Positions 15,894 to 25,317 of a stretch of 58,036 nt of DNA are shown piece after piece. The notes beneath the pieces were generated by a model. It searched no databases. It had not been told where the DNA came from and was given only the letters and a program-made list of their open reading frames with translations. Within the stretch, counting starts at the first letter, position 1; each line of letters starts with the position of its first letter. The stretch is from Clostridiales bacterium (GTDB taxonomy: Bacteria > Bacillota > Clostridia > TANB77 > CAG-508). Position numbers and translations under genes: made by a program. The stretch lies in contig DPDV01000015.1 in the NCBI GenBank assembly GCA_003534295.1, forward strand, positions 1-58,036, given 5' to 3'.

Positions 15894-17684
15894 ATGTTTA
15901 AGTCAGATAATGAACTTTTATCATCTTTGCTAGATAAAGTAGAAAACCATGATATACAACTTCCAGATTTTCAAAGAGGATGGGTATGGGAAGATAATAG
16001 AATAAAAGCATTACTAGCAAGTTTAACTTTGAAATATCCAGTAGGAGCAATTATGCTTTTAGAGTCTGGCGGAGATTTTCATTTCAAATGTAAAAATATA
16101 GAAGGCAGTGGAGATGAATATAAAAATCCAGAAAGTATGATATTAGATGGACAACAACGAATGACATCAACATTTCAAGCTATGAGGTCAAAAAATGCAG
16201 TTAGTACTTGGTCAGATCAAAAGAAAGCAATAAAAAGGTTTTATTATCTTGATATAGAAAAAGCATTAAATACTACCACGGATAGAATTGATGCGATAAT
16301 TTCTGTAGATGAGAATAAACAAATAAGAGGCAATATAGGAAGAGATGTTTTATTAGATTTATCAACGGAAGAATTAGAATTTAAAAATAAAATGATTCCA
16401 TTTAATAAGATGACACAAGCTAATGAAATTAATGAATGGAGAAACAAATATCAGGATTATTATAACTTTGAACCAAACATTATTAAAGAATATCAACAGA
16501 TAGATACTAATATAATACAACCTATATTAAATTATAGGATACCTATTATTAAGGTATTAAAAGAAGCACCAAAAGAGGCTGTATGTCAAGTGTTTGAAAA
16601 TGTGAACCAAGGTGGAGTTCCATTAACTGTATTTGAATTATTAACAGCAACTTTTGCAGCAGATAATTTTGACTTAAAAGAACATTGGAATAAAGTTAAA
16701 GAAATTTTTGAACAATATGAAACATTGAAAAAATTTGATAATACGTCCTTTTTAATTGCTATGACACTTTTAATAGCAATGCGTAAAAATTCAACTGTTA
16801 GTTGTAAAAGAAAAGATGTATTAAATTTAGATTATAAAGATTATGAAAAAAATGAAGAAGATTTAGTAAACGGATTTAAAAAGGCTTATAAATTATTAGT
16901 TGAAATGAATATATATTCTGTATATGATATTCCATATTCAACTCAACTTATTCCACTAGCAGTAATTTGTACTTTATTAGATAAAGAATTTGAAAATTCA
17001 TCCATAAAAGAAAAAATAAAACAATGGTTTTGGTGCGGAGTATTTGGGGAACTATATGGTGGTGCAAATGAAACTAGATATGCTTTAGATGTAAAACAAG
17101 TATATGATTGGATTAAAGGCAAAGAAGAGTTGCCTAAAACAATAAATGATTGCAATTTTAATACAATGAGATTATTAGGCTTACAAACTAAAAATAGTGC
17201 AGCATATAAAGGAATAATGGCTTTAATATTAAACAATAGATCATGTGACTGGATAAATGGAATGGAAATGGGAGTCCAAACATATTTAGACGAGAGAAGT
17301 GATATTCATCACATCTTTCCACAAGATTATTGTATTAAGATGAACTATGATAAAAAGAAATGGAATTCTATAATAAATAAAACGCCACTTTTCTTTTCAA
17401 CTAATAGATATATTGGAGGAACATCACCAAGTGATTATATGAATAAAATTATTAGAAATAAAAATATTTCTAAAGAACAATTAAAATCTCATATTTCTTC
17501 ACATATGATAAATGCAGATTTATTAGAAAATAATAAGTTTGAAGAATTTATTATAGACAGAGCAATAAAAATTTTGGATGGAATTGAAAGATGTACTGGA
17601 AAGAAAATTACGGACAGAAATTCAGAAGATGTAGTTAATTATTTTGGTACTTCTCTTAAAAAAAAGGAGGAGAATAATGATTAA
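15894..17684 (+). CDS. GmrSD-like DUF262/HNH nuclease
   Basis: A 596-residue protein from the ATG at 15894 behind TTGGAGG. The DUF262 ParB-like part carries PDFQRGWVWED (with R and W), LKYPVGAIM and the LDGQQR motif (ILDGQQRMTSTFQAM), followed by FENVNQGGVPLTVFELLTA. The C-terminal DUF1524 His-Me finger nuclease part has SDIHHIFPQDY (HH-IFP). This is the fused GmrSD architecture; GmrSD is a type IV restriction enzyme that degrades glucosylated 5-hydroxymethylcytosine DNA, and related proteins act in phage defence. The downstream HTH gene overlaps it by 8 bases, so the two are coupled. Confidence 0.87.
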   Translation: MFKSDNELLSSLLDKVENHDIQLPDFQRGWVWEDNRIKALLASLTLKYPVGAIMLLESGGDFHFKCKNIEGSGDEYKNPESMILDGQQRMTSTFQAMRSKNAVSTWSDQKKAIKRFYYLDIEKALNTTTDRIDAIISVDENKQIRGNIGRDVLLDLSTEELEFKNKMIPFNKMTQANEINEWRNKYQDYYNFEPNIIKEYQQIDTNIIQPILNYRIPIIKVLKEAPKEAVCQVFENVNQGGVPLTVFELLTATFAADNFDLKEHWNKVKEIFEQYETLKKFDNTSFLIAMTLLIAMRKNSTVSCKRKDVLNLDYKDYEKNEEDLVNGFKKAYKLLVEMNIYSVYDIPYSTQLIPLAVICTLLDKEFENSSIKEKIKQWFWCGVFGELYGGANETRYALDVKQVYDWIKGKEELPKTINDCNFNTMRLLGLQTKNSAAYKGIMALILNNRSCDWINGMEMGVQTYLDERSDIHHIFPQDYCIKMNYDKKKWNSIINKTPLFFSTNRYIGGTSPSDYMNKIIRNKNISKEQLKSHISSHMINADLLENNKFEEFIIDRAIKILDGIERCTGKKITDRNSEDVVNYFGTSLKKKEENND

Positions 17685-18372
17685 AAAATTAAAAGATTCT
17701 ATTAATGAAAATTTGAAAAAAGAAGAATGGAGAGATATATTTTTATTAAGATTACAAGGAAAAACATTAGCAGATATAGCTTCCGAAAAAGAAATATCAA
17801 GACAAAGAGTAAAACAAGTGATAGATCTTGCATTTAGTAAAATATCAGAAGTAGAAGAAGATAAATATAAAGATTTATTTGAAAATTATATGTGGACAGA
17901 ATCATTGTTTTGTGAATTTTTTAATGAAGAATCTATAGTATTTCGTTATTTAAATTTAAAATATAAAATGGGATATAATGATTTAATAGGTCTATATAAT
18001 GAAACAATATCTGAAAGTCAAAGAAATATATTAGATGAATATCTAGAATGTAAAGAAAAGCAAATTAGTAATGACAATTGGAATAATGAGTTTAAAGCTT
18101 TTTTATTAAAGCATTCTTTGACAGCTAAAAAAGTGGCTGATATAACAGGGTTATCAAAACCAACAATAGATAGTTATATGCAAGGAAAAAGAAAACCTAC
18201 AGATGCAAATAAACAAATATTAAAAGAAAAAATTGGATTCGATGTATTGAGATCAATGTATAATTTCAATGAAGTGGAATATGAATTTTGTACTAATTGT
18301 GGGAAAAAAGTTATTAAGAATTGGAAATTTTGTAAATTTTGTGGTTCTGAGTTAAAGTCTGATATAATATGA
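17677..18372 (+). CDS. Sigma-region-4-like HTH, second HTH and C-terminal zinc ribbon protein
   Basis: A 231-residue protein from the ATG at 17677 behind AAGGAGGAG. Residues about 16-58 (LRLQGKTLADIASEKEISRQ and RVKQVIDLAFSKI) match a sigma-70 region-4-like HTH. Residues about 143-178 (LTAKKVADITGLSKPTIDSY) look like an XRE-type HTH. The end, FCTNCGKKVIKNWKFCKFCG, is a C4 zinc ribbon. Not a known family to me. Its coupling to the DUF262/HNH gene suggests a regulator or DNA/RNA-recognition subunit, an inference. Confidence 0.7.
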   Translation: MIKKLKDSINENLKKEEWRDIFLLRLQGKTLADIASEKEISRQRVKQVIDLAFSKISEVEEDKYKDLFENYMWTESLFCEFFNEESIVFRYLNLKYKMGYNDLIGLYNETISESQRNILDEYLECKEKQISNDNWNNEFKAFLLKHSLTAKKVADITGLSKPTIDSYMQGKRKPTDANKQILKEKIGFDVLRSMYNFNEVEYEFCTNCGKKVIKNWKFCKFCGSELKSDII

Positions 18373-18386
18373 TATTCAATAATTAA

Positions 18387-18412
18387 TAGCCTAGATTCCA
18401 TCATCTAGGCTA
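18387..18412. terminator. Bidirectional hairpin between convergent genes
   Basis: TAGCCTAGAT-TCCATC-ATCTAGGCTA is a perfect 10-bp stem, with its 3' side inside the end of the recombinase fragment. Confidence 0.6.
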
Positions 18413-18845
18413 TCATCATATAAACACTCGATTTTTTCCATATTTTCACGTTTCCTATCTGGAATAGCATAGCAATATTTATTCAAAGTGGTACTTATAT
18501 CAGCATGTCCTAGAATTTTACTAAGTACGGGAATTTCCATACCTTGTTCAATTGCTCTAGTTGCAAATGTATGTCTTAAAGTATGGAATGTAACTTGAAC
18601 TTTATCAGCATGAGATTTTGCTTTAGATTTTATATTCTTTTTAATTTTATTTCTAATTGGTTTTTCTTTTTTATCTCGTAAACCGGCATCTATTAACATT
18701 AAAGAATATTCTTTCCAAAAAGTTTTCTGATCATAAGGTTCTCCAATTTGATTACAAAATAGAAAATCTTTATTTATATAGGATTTACCAGCTAATTGGA
18801 TTTCAATTTTTTGTTTTTTCTTGTGAGTTTTTAATTCTTTAACAA
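18391..18845 (-). pseudogene. Tyrosine recombinase, C-terminal fragment
   Basis: The readable frame covers the last part of a phage-type integrase: FHTLRHTFATRAIEQGMEIP (the HxxR motif), LGHADISTTLNKYCYAI (LGH and the region of the nucleophile tyrosine) and RKRENMEKIECLYDD. An upstream extension of the same frame (KELKTHKKKQKIEIQLAGKS) reaches 18845, where it stops. The N-terminus and the first catalytic arginine are missing. It meets the 5'-truncated DUF6076 gene head to head at that point, marking one breakpoint for both. Confidence 0.8.
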
Positions 18846-19565
18846 TATGTAAGAGAAGAAATTATAGCAGATATAAAAAGAAAAAGAGCTATTTTAAAAG
18901 AAGAGATAGATTATATTTATAAAAAAATAACCAATAGTCAATTAGAAGGAATGTCAAATGCACAAAAACTATATGTTCTAGATCAAACAAGAGTTATTGA
19001 AAATAAACAAGATAATTTTTATATAAACAAACCATTTAATGTATTTTATAGAGCAGTTCCTAATTTAGATGAAAGAGTTGAATATAAAACAAGTAAAGAT
19101 TTGATTGATGTGGTTAAAAGAGATAGCACAGAAATAAAGGAATTATATGAAATTAAGGATATGAACGATTTAATTCGATTTGAATTATTAAAATTTGTAA
19201 GCAGTGATATAGAGTTTAAAGAATGCGAAAATTGTCATCAATATTTTATACCAGTAAATAGAAAAGATGAAATATATTGTAATCGACCAATAAAAGGAAC
19301 AGAAAAAACTTGTAAAGATGTTGGAGCAATGAATAGACATAAAGAAAAAGCAGGAGATATACCAGGAGAAAAAGAATATTGGAGAGTATATAAAAGGTAT
19401 AAATATAAAGCTGATAGGAAAATAATTTCAAAAAGTGAGTTTAATCAATGGAATTATATGGCTTTAGAGTTAAAACAAGAATGTGCTGAAGGTGAAATTA
19501 CAGTAGATGATATGTTAAAAAGGATAGAAGTATTTGAAAATAGAAAAAAAGTTGGTAAAAAATAG
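18846..19565 (+). pseudogene. DUF6076-type protein, 5'-truncated
   Basis: The frame is open from 18846, with no start codon until 18951. Codons before the internal ATG (EEIIADIKRKRAILKEEIDY) look coding, so the 5' part was lost rather than the start being internal. The C-terminal part has CENCHQYFIPVNRKDEIYC, a second cysteine pair (TCKDVG), RHKEKAGDIPGEKEYWRVYK, and a terminal FNQWNYMALELKQ helix. About half the size of the complete 435-residue copy at 25318. Confidence 0.72.
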
Positions 19566-19587
19566 AAAAATTAAAAAATGAAAATTG

Positions 19588-19611
19588 AATTTGCCAGACG
19601 TCTGGCAAATT
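19588..19611. promoter_or_regulatory. 24-bp perfect palindrome upstream of the nuclease-STAND gene
   Basis: AATTTGCCAGACGTCTGGCAAATT is a perfect dyad with no loop, 76 bases before the gene at 19688 and 23 after the previous stop. There is no following T-run, so it looks like an operator rather than a terminator. TATGATAAAATAC at about 19620-19632 may be the promoter it overlaps. Confidence 0.5.
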
Positions 19612-19687
19612 TGTGAAAAATATGATAAAATACGCATAGATATTAAAAAATAGAGATTAGAATTGAGAAAATGAGGTGTAGAAATAA

Positions 19688-22393
19688 ATGCATAAAAGAG
19701 AGTTAAATATAATTGTTAACAAGGAAGATAATGCAATAAAAAGGGGAGATTTTTTTGAAGAAATAGTTTCAAACATATTTAAAACTCAAAGATATACTAT
19801 AAAAGAAAGAGTTAATTTTACTGGAATGGAGATAGACTTAATAGCACAACATATAGATAGAAAAAATGAAATTGTGTACATAGAATGTAAAGCTAGACAA
19901 AGTTTAGAAGCAAAAGATATAAAAAGTTTTGCATTTAATACAAAATTTAAAGATGCACAGTATGGATATTTTTTATCTACTACAGATTATGCACATCAAG
20001 TTGCAGGACTAATAGAGGAAATGAATCAAAAGAAAGAATATAATAATTTATATTTTTGGGGACCTACAAAAATAATTGAATTATTAGAAGATGCAAAAAT
20101 AATTAAAGAAGTTGATATAAGTAAATATAAAGATTTTAGATTTGTTAAAGAGATACTAGTATACTCTTATTTTGGAATATATAGAGTTTTTATTATGCAA
20201 GAAAATACATTGAATAATCAATTTACAGTAATGGATGCTAAGACAAATAAGATTGTAGAAGATGAAGAAAAAATCGAATTAATTTATAATCATATTGAAG
20301 AAATAAAGGATTTAGAATATGTGAATATTGAAAATGAAAAGATTCCATATGACTTATTATCTGAGCAACAACCAGTAGAGAAAGTGGCAGAACTAAAACA
20401 AAGTGATAATTGGTTTGATTATTTACCAACAGCAGGAAAACATTTTGTAGGAAGAAAAGATTTAATAGAAGATTTCTTTGGCTTTTTAAATAGTGTAAGA
20501 AATAATGAAACTGACAAAAGGGTATTTTATATAGATGGAAAATCAGGATGGGGAAAAAGTTCATTTATTTCTGCAATCAGAGATAAAAGTAAAAATAGAT
20601 ATAACAAAAAGAAATTTTTTATTTTTGCAGTAGATACAAGAAGTGCTTCAACTAATAACTTTATAGGACTTTCATTGAAGAAAATGATAGAAAAATCAAT
20701 AGCTGAAAATTTTATAAATAAGGAATCACAAAGCACGCAAGTTGAAATTGGATCTAACTATGATATATTAAATTCTAGTTATATTGAAGAATTAATTAAA
20801 TATTTAAAAGATAATAATAAATATTTAATTCTGATATTTGACCAGTTTGAAGATATTTTTAAAAAGGAAGATATTTTTAAAGTATTTTATAAATTTTTAA
20901 CTGATATTAATAATTTATGTGGAAATATATTATTAGGGTTTTCCTGGAAAACAGAAATTAATGTTCCAATAGATAATGAGGCATATTATTTATGGCAAAC
21001 AATGAAAGAATATACTTTTTCAATTAGTATGAGAGAATTTGATGCAAGTGAAGTAAATGGAGTTATAAATCAACTACAAAATTCTATAGGGAAAAATTTA
21101 GATCCAAATATCAGGAGAAGGATAGTAGAAGGCTCACAAGGATTTCCATGGTTAACAAAAAAGTTATGCATACATATGTATAATCAAATTAAAAGTGGAA
21201 AAACTTTTGAAAATTTATTAGAGCAAGAACTTAATATTAAGGCTTTATTTGAAAAAGAATTAGAAGATTTAAACTCAAATGAAATAAAAGCGTTAAAATA
21301 CATTGCTAAAAGAGCTTTTGATGGGAATATGTTTGATGCTACAGAAATAGATGATGTAATTGACAATCAATTACTAATGGCTCTAATTAATAAGAGATTA
21401 GTTATACAATCTGGTACAAAATATAATATATATTGGGATATATTCAGAGATTACCTTGTTACAGACGATATACCTTTAATAGGAGAAAGTTATCTGTTAA
21501 GACAACATCCAGTGACGTGTCTAAATATGTTTTTATTATTTAAAGGAGAAATAAAACAAACTCCATATCAATTATCTAAGAAGATTGGAAATCTATCAGA
21601 AAAGAGTACAGACAATGTAATGCGTGAATTGATTAATTTAGGGTTAGTAGTAAAAGAAGGTAATTACTACAAAGTTGTCTGTGGAAATAATGAGATTACA
21701 AAGGATTACTTTGTGAAATTTATGAGGGAGAAATTTCAAAGATATACTCCATATTTGAAATTGCAGAGACTAAATCAAGAAAATATAACAATTGGACAGA
21801 TTGAAAAAATATTTAAAGATACATTTAAAGGTAATAATTTCAAAAATAGAACATGGGGAACTTATATAAGGATTTTCTTGAATTGGATAAGATATGTTGA
21901 TGATAAAGATATTGCAATTTATCAATTAACAGGAGATGCAAAAGGAAGAATTTTACCAAATAAAAAAGTAAAAGATCAATTAAGTAGCTTCACACCACAG
22001 AAAAAATTAGAAGATGATATAAAAACTTTTTATGATATTGTGGAAAATGTAGAAGTATATAATAAGAATAAAAATACTAAATCGTTGTATGATTTAAGTG
22101 CTATAGGATTATTATATTACTGGGGAGACACAATAGGTTTAACAAAAATGGGAAGAGAATATGCTAGACGAGTTGATGATATAGATTTTAAAAAGAAATT
22201 TTGTGAATTAGCAAAAAGACCATATAAAATAAATAAAGCAGTTGAAATAATTAAAGATAAGAATATAAAAAATATCACAGAATTTAAGGCCGAATCTAAA
22301 GAATTAGTTGAAAATATTAACTCAAAAGAATATAAAAAAGCATCTTACGGAAAAATATATAATTGGGCTAAATTTATAATAGAAAATAGTTAA
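19688..22393 (+). CDS. Nuclease-STAND NTPase (PD-(D/E)xK nuclease, P-loop NTPase, winged-helix tail)
   Basis: A 901-residue protein. Residues 1-140 form a restriction-endonuclease-like (Mrr-type) domain with E24/E25, E48-I-D50 and E66-C-K68 (GMEIDLIAQ then IECKAR). Residues 250-450 are an NTPase: FVGRKDLIEDF, Walker A DGKSGWGKSS (K290) and Walker B LILIFDQFEDIF (D385, E388). The remainder is helical with a winged-helix-like region (QHPVTCLNMFLLFKGEIKQT, ELINLGLVVKEGNYY). Nuclease plus STAND is the plan of Avs-type phage sensors, but no TPR repeats are seen at the C-terminus. The gene is alone behind the palindrome at 19588, suggesting repressed expression. Sensor and trigger are unknown. Confidence 0.72.
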   Translation: MHKRELNIIVNKEDNAIKRGDFFEEIVSNIFKTQRYTIKERVNFTGMEIDLIAQHIDRKNEIVYIECKARQSLEAKDIKSFAFNTKFKDAQYGYFLSTTDYAHQVAGLIEEMNQKKEYNNLYFWGPTKIIELLEDAKIIKEVDISKYKDFRFVKEILVYSYFGIYRVFIMQENTLNNQFTVMDAKTNKIVEDEEKIELIYNHIEEIKDLEYVNIENEKIPYDLLSEQQPVEKVAELKQSDNWFDYLPTAGKHFVGRKDLIEDFFGFLNSVRNNETDKRVFYIDGKSGWGKSSFISAIRDKSKNRYNKKKFFIFAVDTRSASTNNFIGLSLKKMIEKSIAENFINKESQSTQVEIGSNYDILNSSYIEELIKYLKDNNKYLILIFDQFEDIFKKEDIFKVFYKFLTDINNLCGNILLGFSWKTEINVPIDNEAYYLWQTMKEYTFSISMREFDASEVNGVINQLQNSIGKNLDPNIRRRIVEGSQGFPWLTKKLCIHMYNQIKSGKTFENLLEQELNIKALFEKELEDLNSNEIKALKYIAKRAFDGNMFDATEIDDVIDNQLLMALINKRLVIQSGTKYNIYWDIFRDYLVTDDIPLIGESYLLRQHPVTCLNMFLLFKGEIKQTPYQLSKKIGNLSEKSTDNVMRELINLGLVVKEGNYYKVVCGNNEITKDYFVKFMREKFQRYTPYLKLQRLNQENITIGQIEKIFKDTFKGNNFKNRTWGTYIRIFLNWIRYVDDKDIAIYQLTGDAKGRILPNKKVKDQLSSFTPQKKLEDDIKTFYDIVENVEVYNKNKNTKSLYDLSAIGLLYYWGDTIGLTKMGREYARRVDDIDFKKKFCELAKRPYKINKAVEIIKDKNIKNITEFKAESKELVENINSKEYKKASYGKIYNWAKFIIENS

Positions 22394-22877
22394 TATTATA
22401 CCCCTAAAAATACCCCTACCGACCTAAAAAATAATAGAAATATTAGTAAATAATAAAAAGAGTGTTATGCTGTAACCATACAGAATAGCACTCTTTAAAA
22501 TATAATAGAAAAAACGAAAAATGCATTCCATTTCTCATAACTCTAAGGCGAGTTTGAAATAATTTTGCTTTACAATTTTGATTTAATCGTTACAGCTTGA
22601 GTGGTTGTAGCGATTTTTTCTATTCTTCAATTAGTTAACAATAATGACTAAAAATAGGCATTTTATGTCAAATTGGGGAAAAGTTGGGGAAGAAAATATC
22701 CCAAAACGTTTATATTTCTAATAAAAATTCAGTAAAAGACTATGGGAAACCTAATTTTATAAATAGTAGTCTTTTACGTTACAACATATAATCGTTGGAA
22801 CAAAATTAAGGATTTTGACAACGATTTATTTTTATCGTGAAAAGTCTAATGACTTTAGTGAAATCTGAAAAAAGATT
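22394..22877. other. Intergenic region with junction block copy 2
   Basis: No gene. It contains ATACCCCTACC at about 22409-22419, a hairpin AAAGAGTG...CACTCTTT (22457-22497), CTCATAACTCTAAGGCGAGT (22534-22553, similar to the 3' half of a tRNA), a GGGGAAAAGTTGGGGAA tract near 22675, and AAAAGACTA ... TAGTCTTTT (about 22733-22785). The hairpin, CTCATAA and AAGACTA parts match 15588-15757 in order. Confidence 0.55.
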
Positions 22878-24077
22878 TTAGACTAATTTTTGTTGTGGTA
22901 GTAGCAAGTTTTCTAAAGCATTTCCTGCATTTCTATTATGAGAAATAATAGGATGCACATAGAAATTAAATGTTGTTGTAATTTGTGCATGTCCAAGTCT
23001 TGCTGCTACAACTGCTACATCAATATTTTGTGATATTAGAAGTGTAGCATTTGTGTGTCTTAATCCGTGAAAATTAATTACAGGTAGTCCTATTTGACCA
23101 ACATATTTTACAAACCATTTGCTTATTGTAGAAGGGTGCATAGGTTTGCCATCAAATTGTACAAATAACCTATTAGAATCAGTCCATAATTCACCACAGA
23201 ACGATTTTTGTTCATCATACCATAACTTATATTGCTCAAGTAGAGAAACAACGAAATCTGGAATTGCAACTTCTCTGATAGAACTTTCTGTTTTAGGTGT
23301 TTTTGTAAATACACCTTTGTCAGCTAAATATTGACTAGAACGATTTATACTAACAATTCCTGTTTTTAAATCAATATCTTGCCATTCTAATCCCATTAAT
23401 TCGCCTAAACGAACACCAGTAAATATTGTAAGAATGATTGCAACTTTATATTTTATTTGATCTTCACCAAGTAAGGATAGATTGTGTAATAATATTTTAC
23501 ATTGCTCATCATCATAGTATCTTCTTTTTGGCTTTCTTGCTTTTGGTGGTTGAACACGTTCAGCAGGATTAGATATAATTAGTTGCCAATATACTGCTTT
23601 ATGAAGCATTGCTCTTAATAATCTGTGATGTTCTAATATTGTTTTACCAGATAAGGGTTTTAATGTTTTCTTACCATTGTTCCCTTTTTTTCTAACTAAC
23701 TGAGTATCTCTACTAAGTAAATCATAAAAATGCATGATGTCAGTTGGTTTGATTTTGTTAATATAGAAATGTCCAAAGTAGGGTAGAAGCCTTGTTTCTA
23801 ATATTCTACAATATCTCTTGTATGTTGATGGTGCTAGTTCTTTTGATGCATAGTCTCTTTTCCATATTTCTGTGAATTCAGAGAATTTTAAGGATTTGCC
23901 TTCTACAAACATTCCGTTTTGAACATCAGCAACGAATTTTGCTAGTTCTATTTCGGCTTCTTTTTTGGTTCCGTGTATTGTTTTTGTTTTCTTTATAGGT
24001 TTTCCTTGCAAGTCGTATCCTGCAAGACATACTAGTCTGTAACTATTTTTTCCTCTTTTTTCAATACTCCCAGCCAT
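22878..24077 (-). CDS. int: Tyrosine integrase (Tn916-type)
   Basis: A 399-residue site-specific recombinase from the ATG at 24077; the more upstream GTG at 24089 overlaps the AGGAGG. An N-terminal arm-binding part (GSIEKRGKNSYRLVCLAGYD) and a SAM-like core-binding part (STYKRYCRILETRLLPYFGH) precede the catalytic domain with R in TGVRLGELMGLEW, HxxR in HGLRHTNATLL, LGHAQIT, and the nucleophile Y in FNFYVHPII. It is full length and apparently intact, and is the likely integrase of the 19-kb element. Confidence 0.93.
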   Translation of the reverse strand: MAGSIEKRGKNSYRLVCLAGYDLQGKPIKKTKTIHGTKKEAEIELAKFVADVQNGMFVEGKSLKFSEFTEIWKRDYASKELAPSTYKRYCRILETRLLPYFGHFYINKIKPTDIMHFYDLLSRDTQLVRKKGNNGKKTLKPLSGKTILEHHRLLRAMLHKAVYWQLIISNPAERVQPPKARKPKRRYYDDEQCKILLHNLSLLGEDQIKYKVAIILTIFTGVRLGELMGLEWQDIDLKTGIVSINRSSQYLADKGVFTKTPKTESSIREVAIPDFVVSLLEQYKLWYDEQKSFCGELWTDSNRLFVQFDGKPMHPSTISKWFVKYVGQIGLPVINFHGLRHTNATLLISQNIDVAVVAARLGHAQITTTFNFYVHPIISHNRNAGNALENLLLPQQKLV

Positions 24078-24129
24078 TACCTTTTTCACCTCCTTTCAGG
24101 CATAACTATGGGTGGGGGAGAAGAATTGA

Positions 24130-25305
24130 TTATATTTCCTTTAGGATATCAAAGAAATCCATATCATTTACATATTTATTTAAAATAATTTTTATATATT
24201 TTTTTAAATGTTTAATTATAGTAGAATATATATAAAAATCTTCTAAAAAACAAACATCTTCAGCATATAATTTAATATTTTTGTTTTTTAAATATTTAGC
24301 ATAAGTTTCTCGTTGTTCATCTGATCCAATAAGATTATTATCTAAATATAATTTTCTTATTTTTTCTAAGGTATCAGAAATATTATCAAAATTCCCATGA
24401 GCAATATCCGAACGTAAATCATAAATTAGAGAAAGTTCTTTTTTTAAATAATCTTTTTTATTACCAGGATTATCTAGATATAAAAGTAGTAAAATTTTAT
24501 TTTGAAAAGACCTTTTTATGGATTGCTCTACATTATATCTATCGGCATTGGGTTTATGTGCAAGAAGCATTTCAAATAAAGAAACAAGCAAAATCAATTT
24601 CTCCTGATAATGTCGTTGATTTTCTATATGAGATATTTGCTCCGCAATATAATTAAATTTTTCATCGTTTTCAAAATTAATGATTGTATTAATTTTTGAA
24701 TAAATAATGTTTTCTACTGTGGAAAATGGTAATGTAAACATGTCAAAATTCTTGGAGCTAGATTCACTCAAACTTTTAAATCCAAAGAGGTTATTAAAAG
24801 TGATAAATGCTGTATTAGTTTTGTCACAGTGTGCAATAGATCTTTCAGAACATAAAAAGATATTATTGTCTGTTCTATCGCTATTATCGATATTGCAAAA
24901 AGATAAAAAGTTTACTATTCTAGATGCTTTGGAATCACAGCTATCAATTAGAGAATAGTCATTGGATCTAATAACATAATCAAATCTGACAATAACCCAA
25001 ATAGAGGCTAATTTATGGTATATGTCATAATTAGAATTAAAATTGTAATTTATTTCAAAATGTTCACAAAAATCTTTTAAATCTTTTTCAAGATCTTCTT
25101 CTTCTAAAGAAAGATGATCGTTTAAATTAGATTTTTTTAGAAAATTAGCCACTTCATTAATTTCTTTTTCGGTTCGTGGATTATCAAAATAGATATTATT
25201 CCAAAATTTATCAGATGGTTCTATAGGATATAAATATTTGGTTAATAGATAATCACTAAATATTTTTTCCTCCGATTTTTTTTCTTCATTTTTAAAAAAT
25301 TTCAT
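24130..25305 (-). CDS. ApeA-like HEPN-domain protein
   Basis: A 391-residue protein with no recognisable N-terminal domain and a C-terminal HEPN-like helical domain. The HEPN catalytic motif Rx4H is present as R298-SDIA-H303 in YDLRSDIAHGN, preceded by LILLVSLFEMLLAHKPN. This pattern matches the ApeA-type HEPN proteins, some of which abort phage infection by cleaving tRNA; applied here that is an inference. It lies 12 bases downstream of the DUF6076 gene in the same minus-strand operon, so the pair probably works together. Confidence 0.68.
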   Translation of the reverse strand: MKFFKNEEKKSEEKIFSDYLLTKYLYPIEPSDKFWNNIYFDNPRTEKEINEVANFLKKSNLNDHLSLEEEDLEKDLKDFCEHFEINYNFNSNYDIYHKLASIWVIVRFDYVIRSNDYSLIDSCDSKASRIVNFLSFCNIDNSDRTDNNIFLCSERSIAHCDKTNTAFITFNNLFGFKSLSESSSKNFDMFTLPFSTVENIIYSKINTIINFENDEKFNYIAEQISHIENQRHYQEKLILLVSLFEMLLAHKPNADRYNVEQSIKRSFQNKILLLLYLDNPGNKKDYLKKELSLIYDLRSDIAHGNFDNISDTLEKIRKLYLDNNLIGSDEQRETYAKYLKNKNIKLYAEDVCFLEDFYIYSTIIKHLKKYIKIILNKYVNDMDFFDILKEI

Positions 25306-25317
25306 AATTAAGCTCCT

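Larger units (their letters stand above)
15671..22541. mobile_element. Putative 6.9-kb defence-carrying integrated element
   Basis: The limits are the CTCATAA tracts at 15671 and 22534 within duplicated hairpin blocks. Contents: GmrSD-like nuclease with a HTH/zinc-ribbon partner, tyrosine recombinase fragment, 5'-truncated DUF6076 gene and a nuclease-STAND protein. The only recombinase gene is truncated, so the element cannot move by itself. The boundary is inferred from repeats, not proven. Confidence 0.45.

Noticed and set aside
18657..18842. Plus-strand ORF antisense to the recombinase fragment
   Set aside because: Shadow of a coding region on the other strand.
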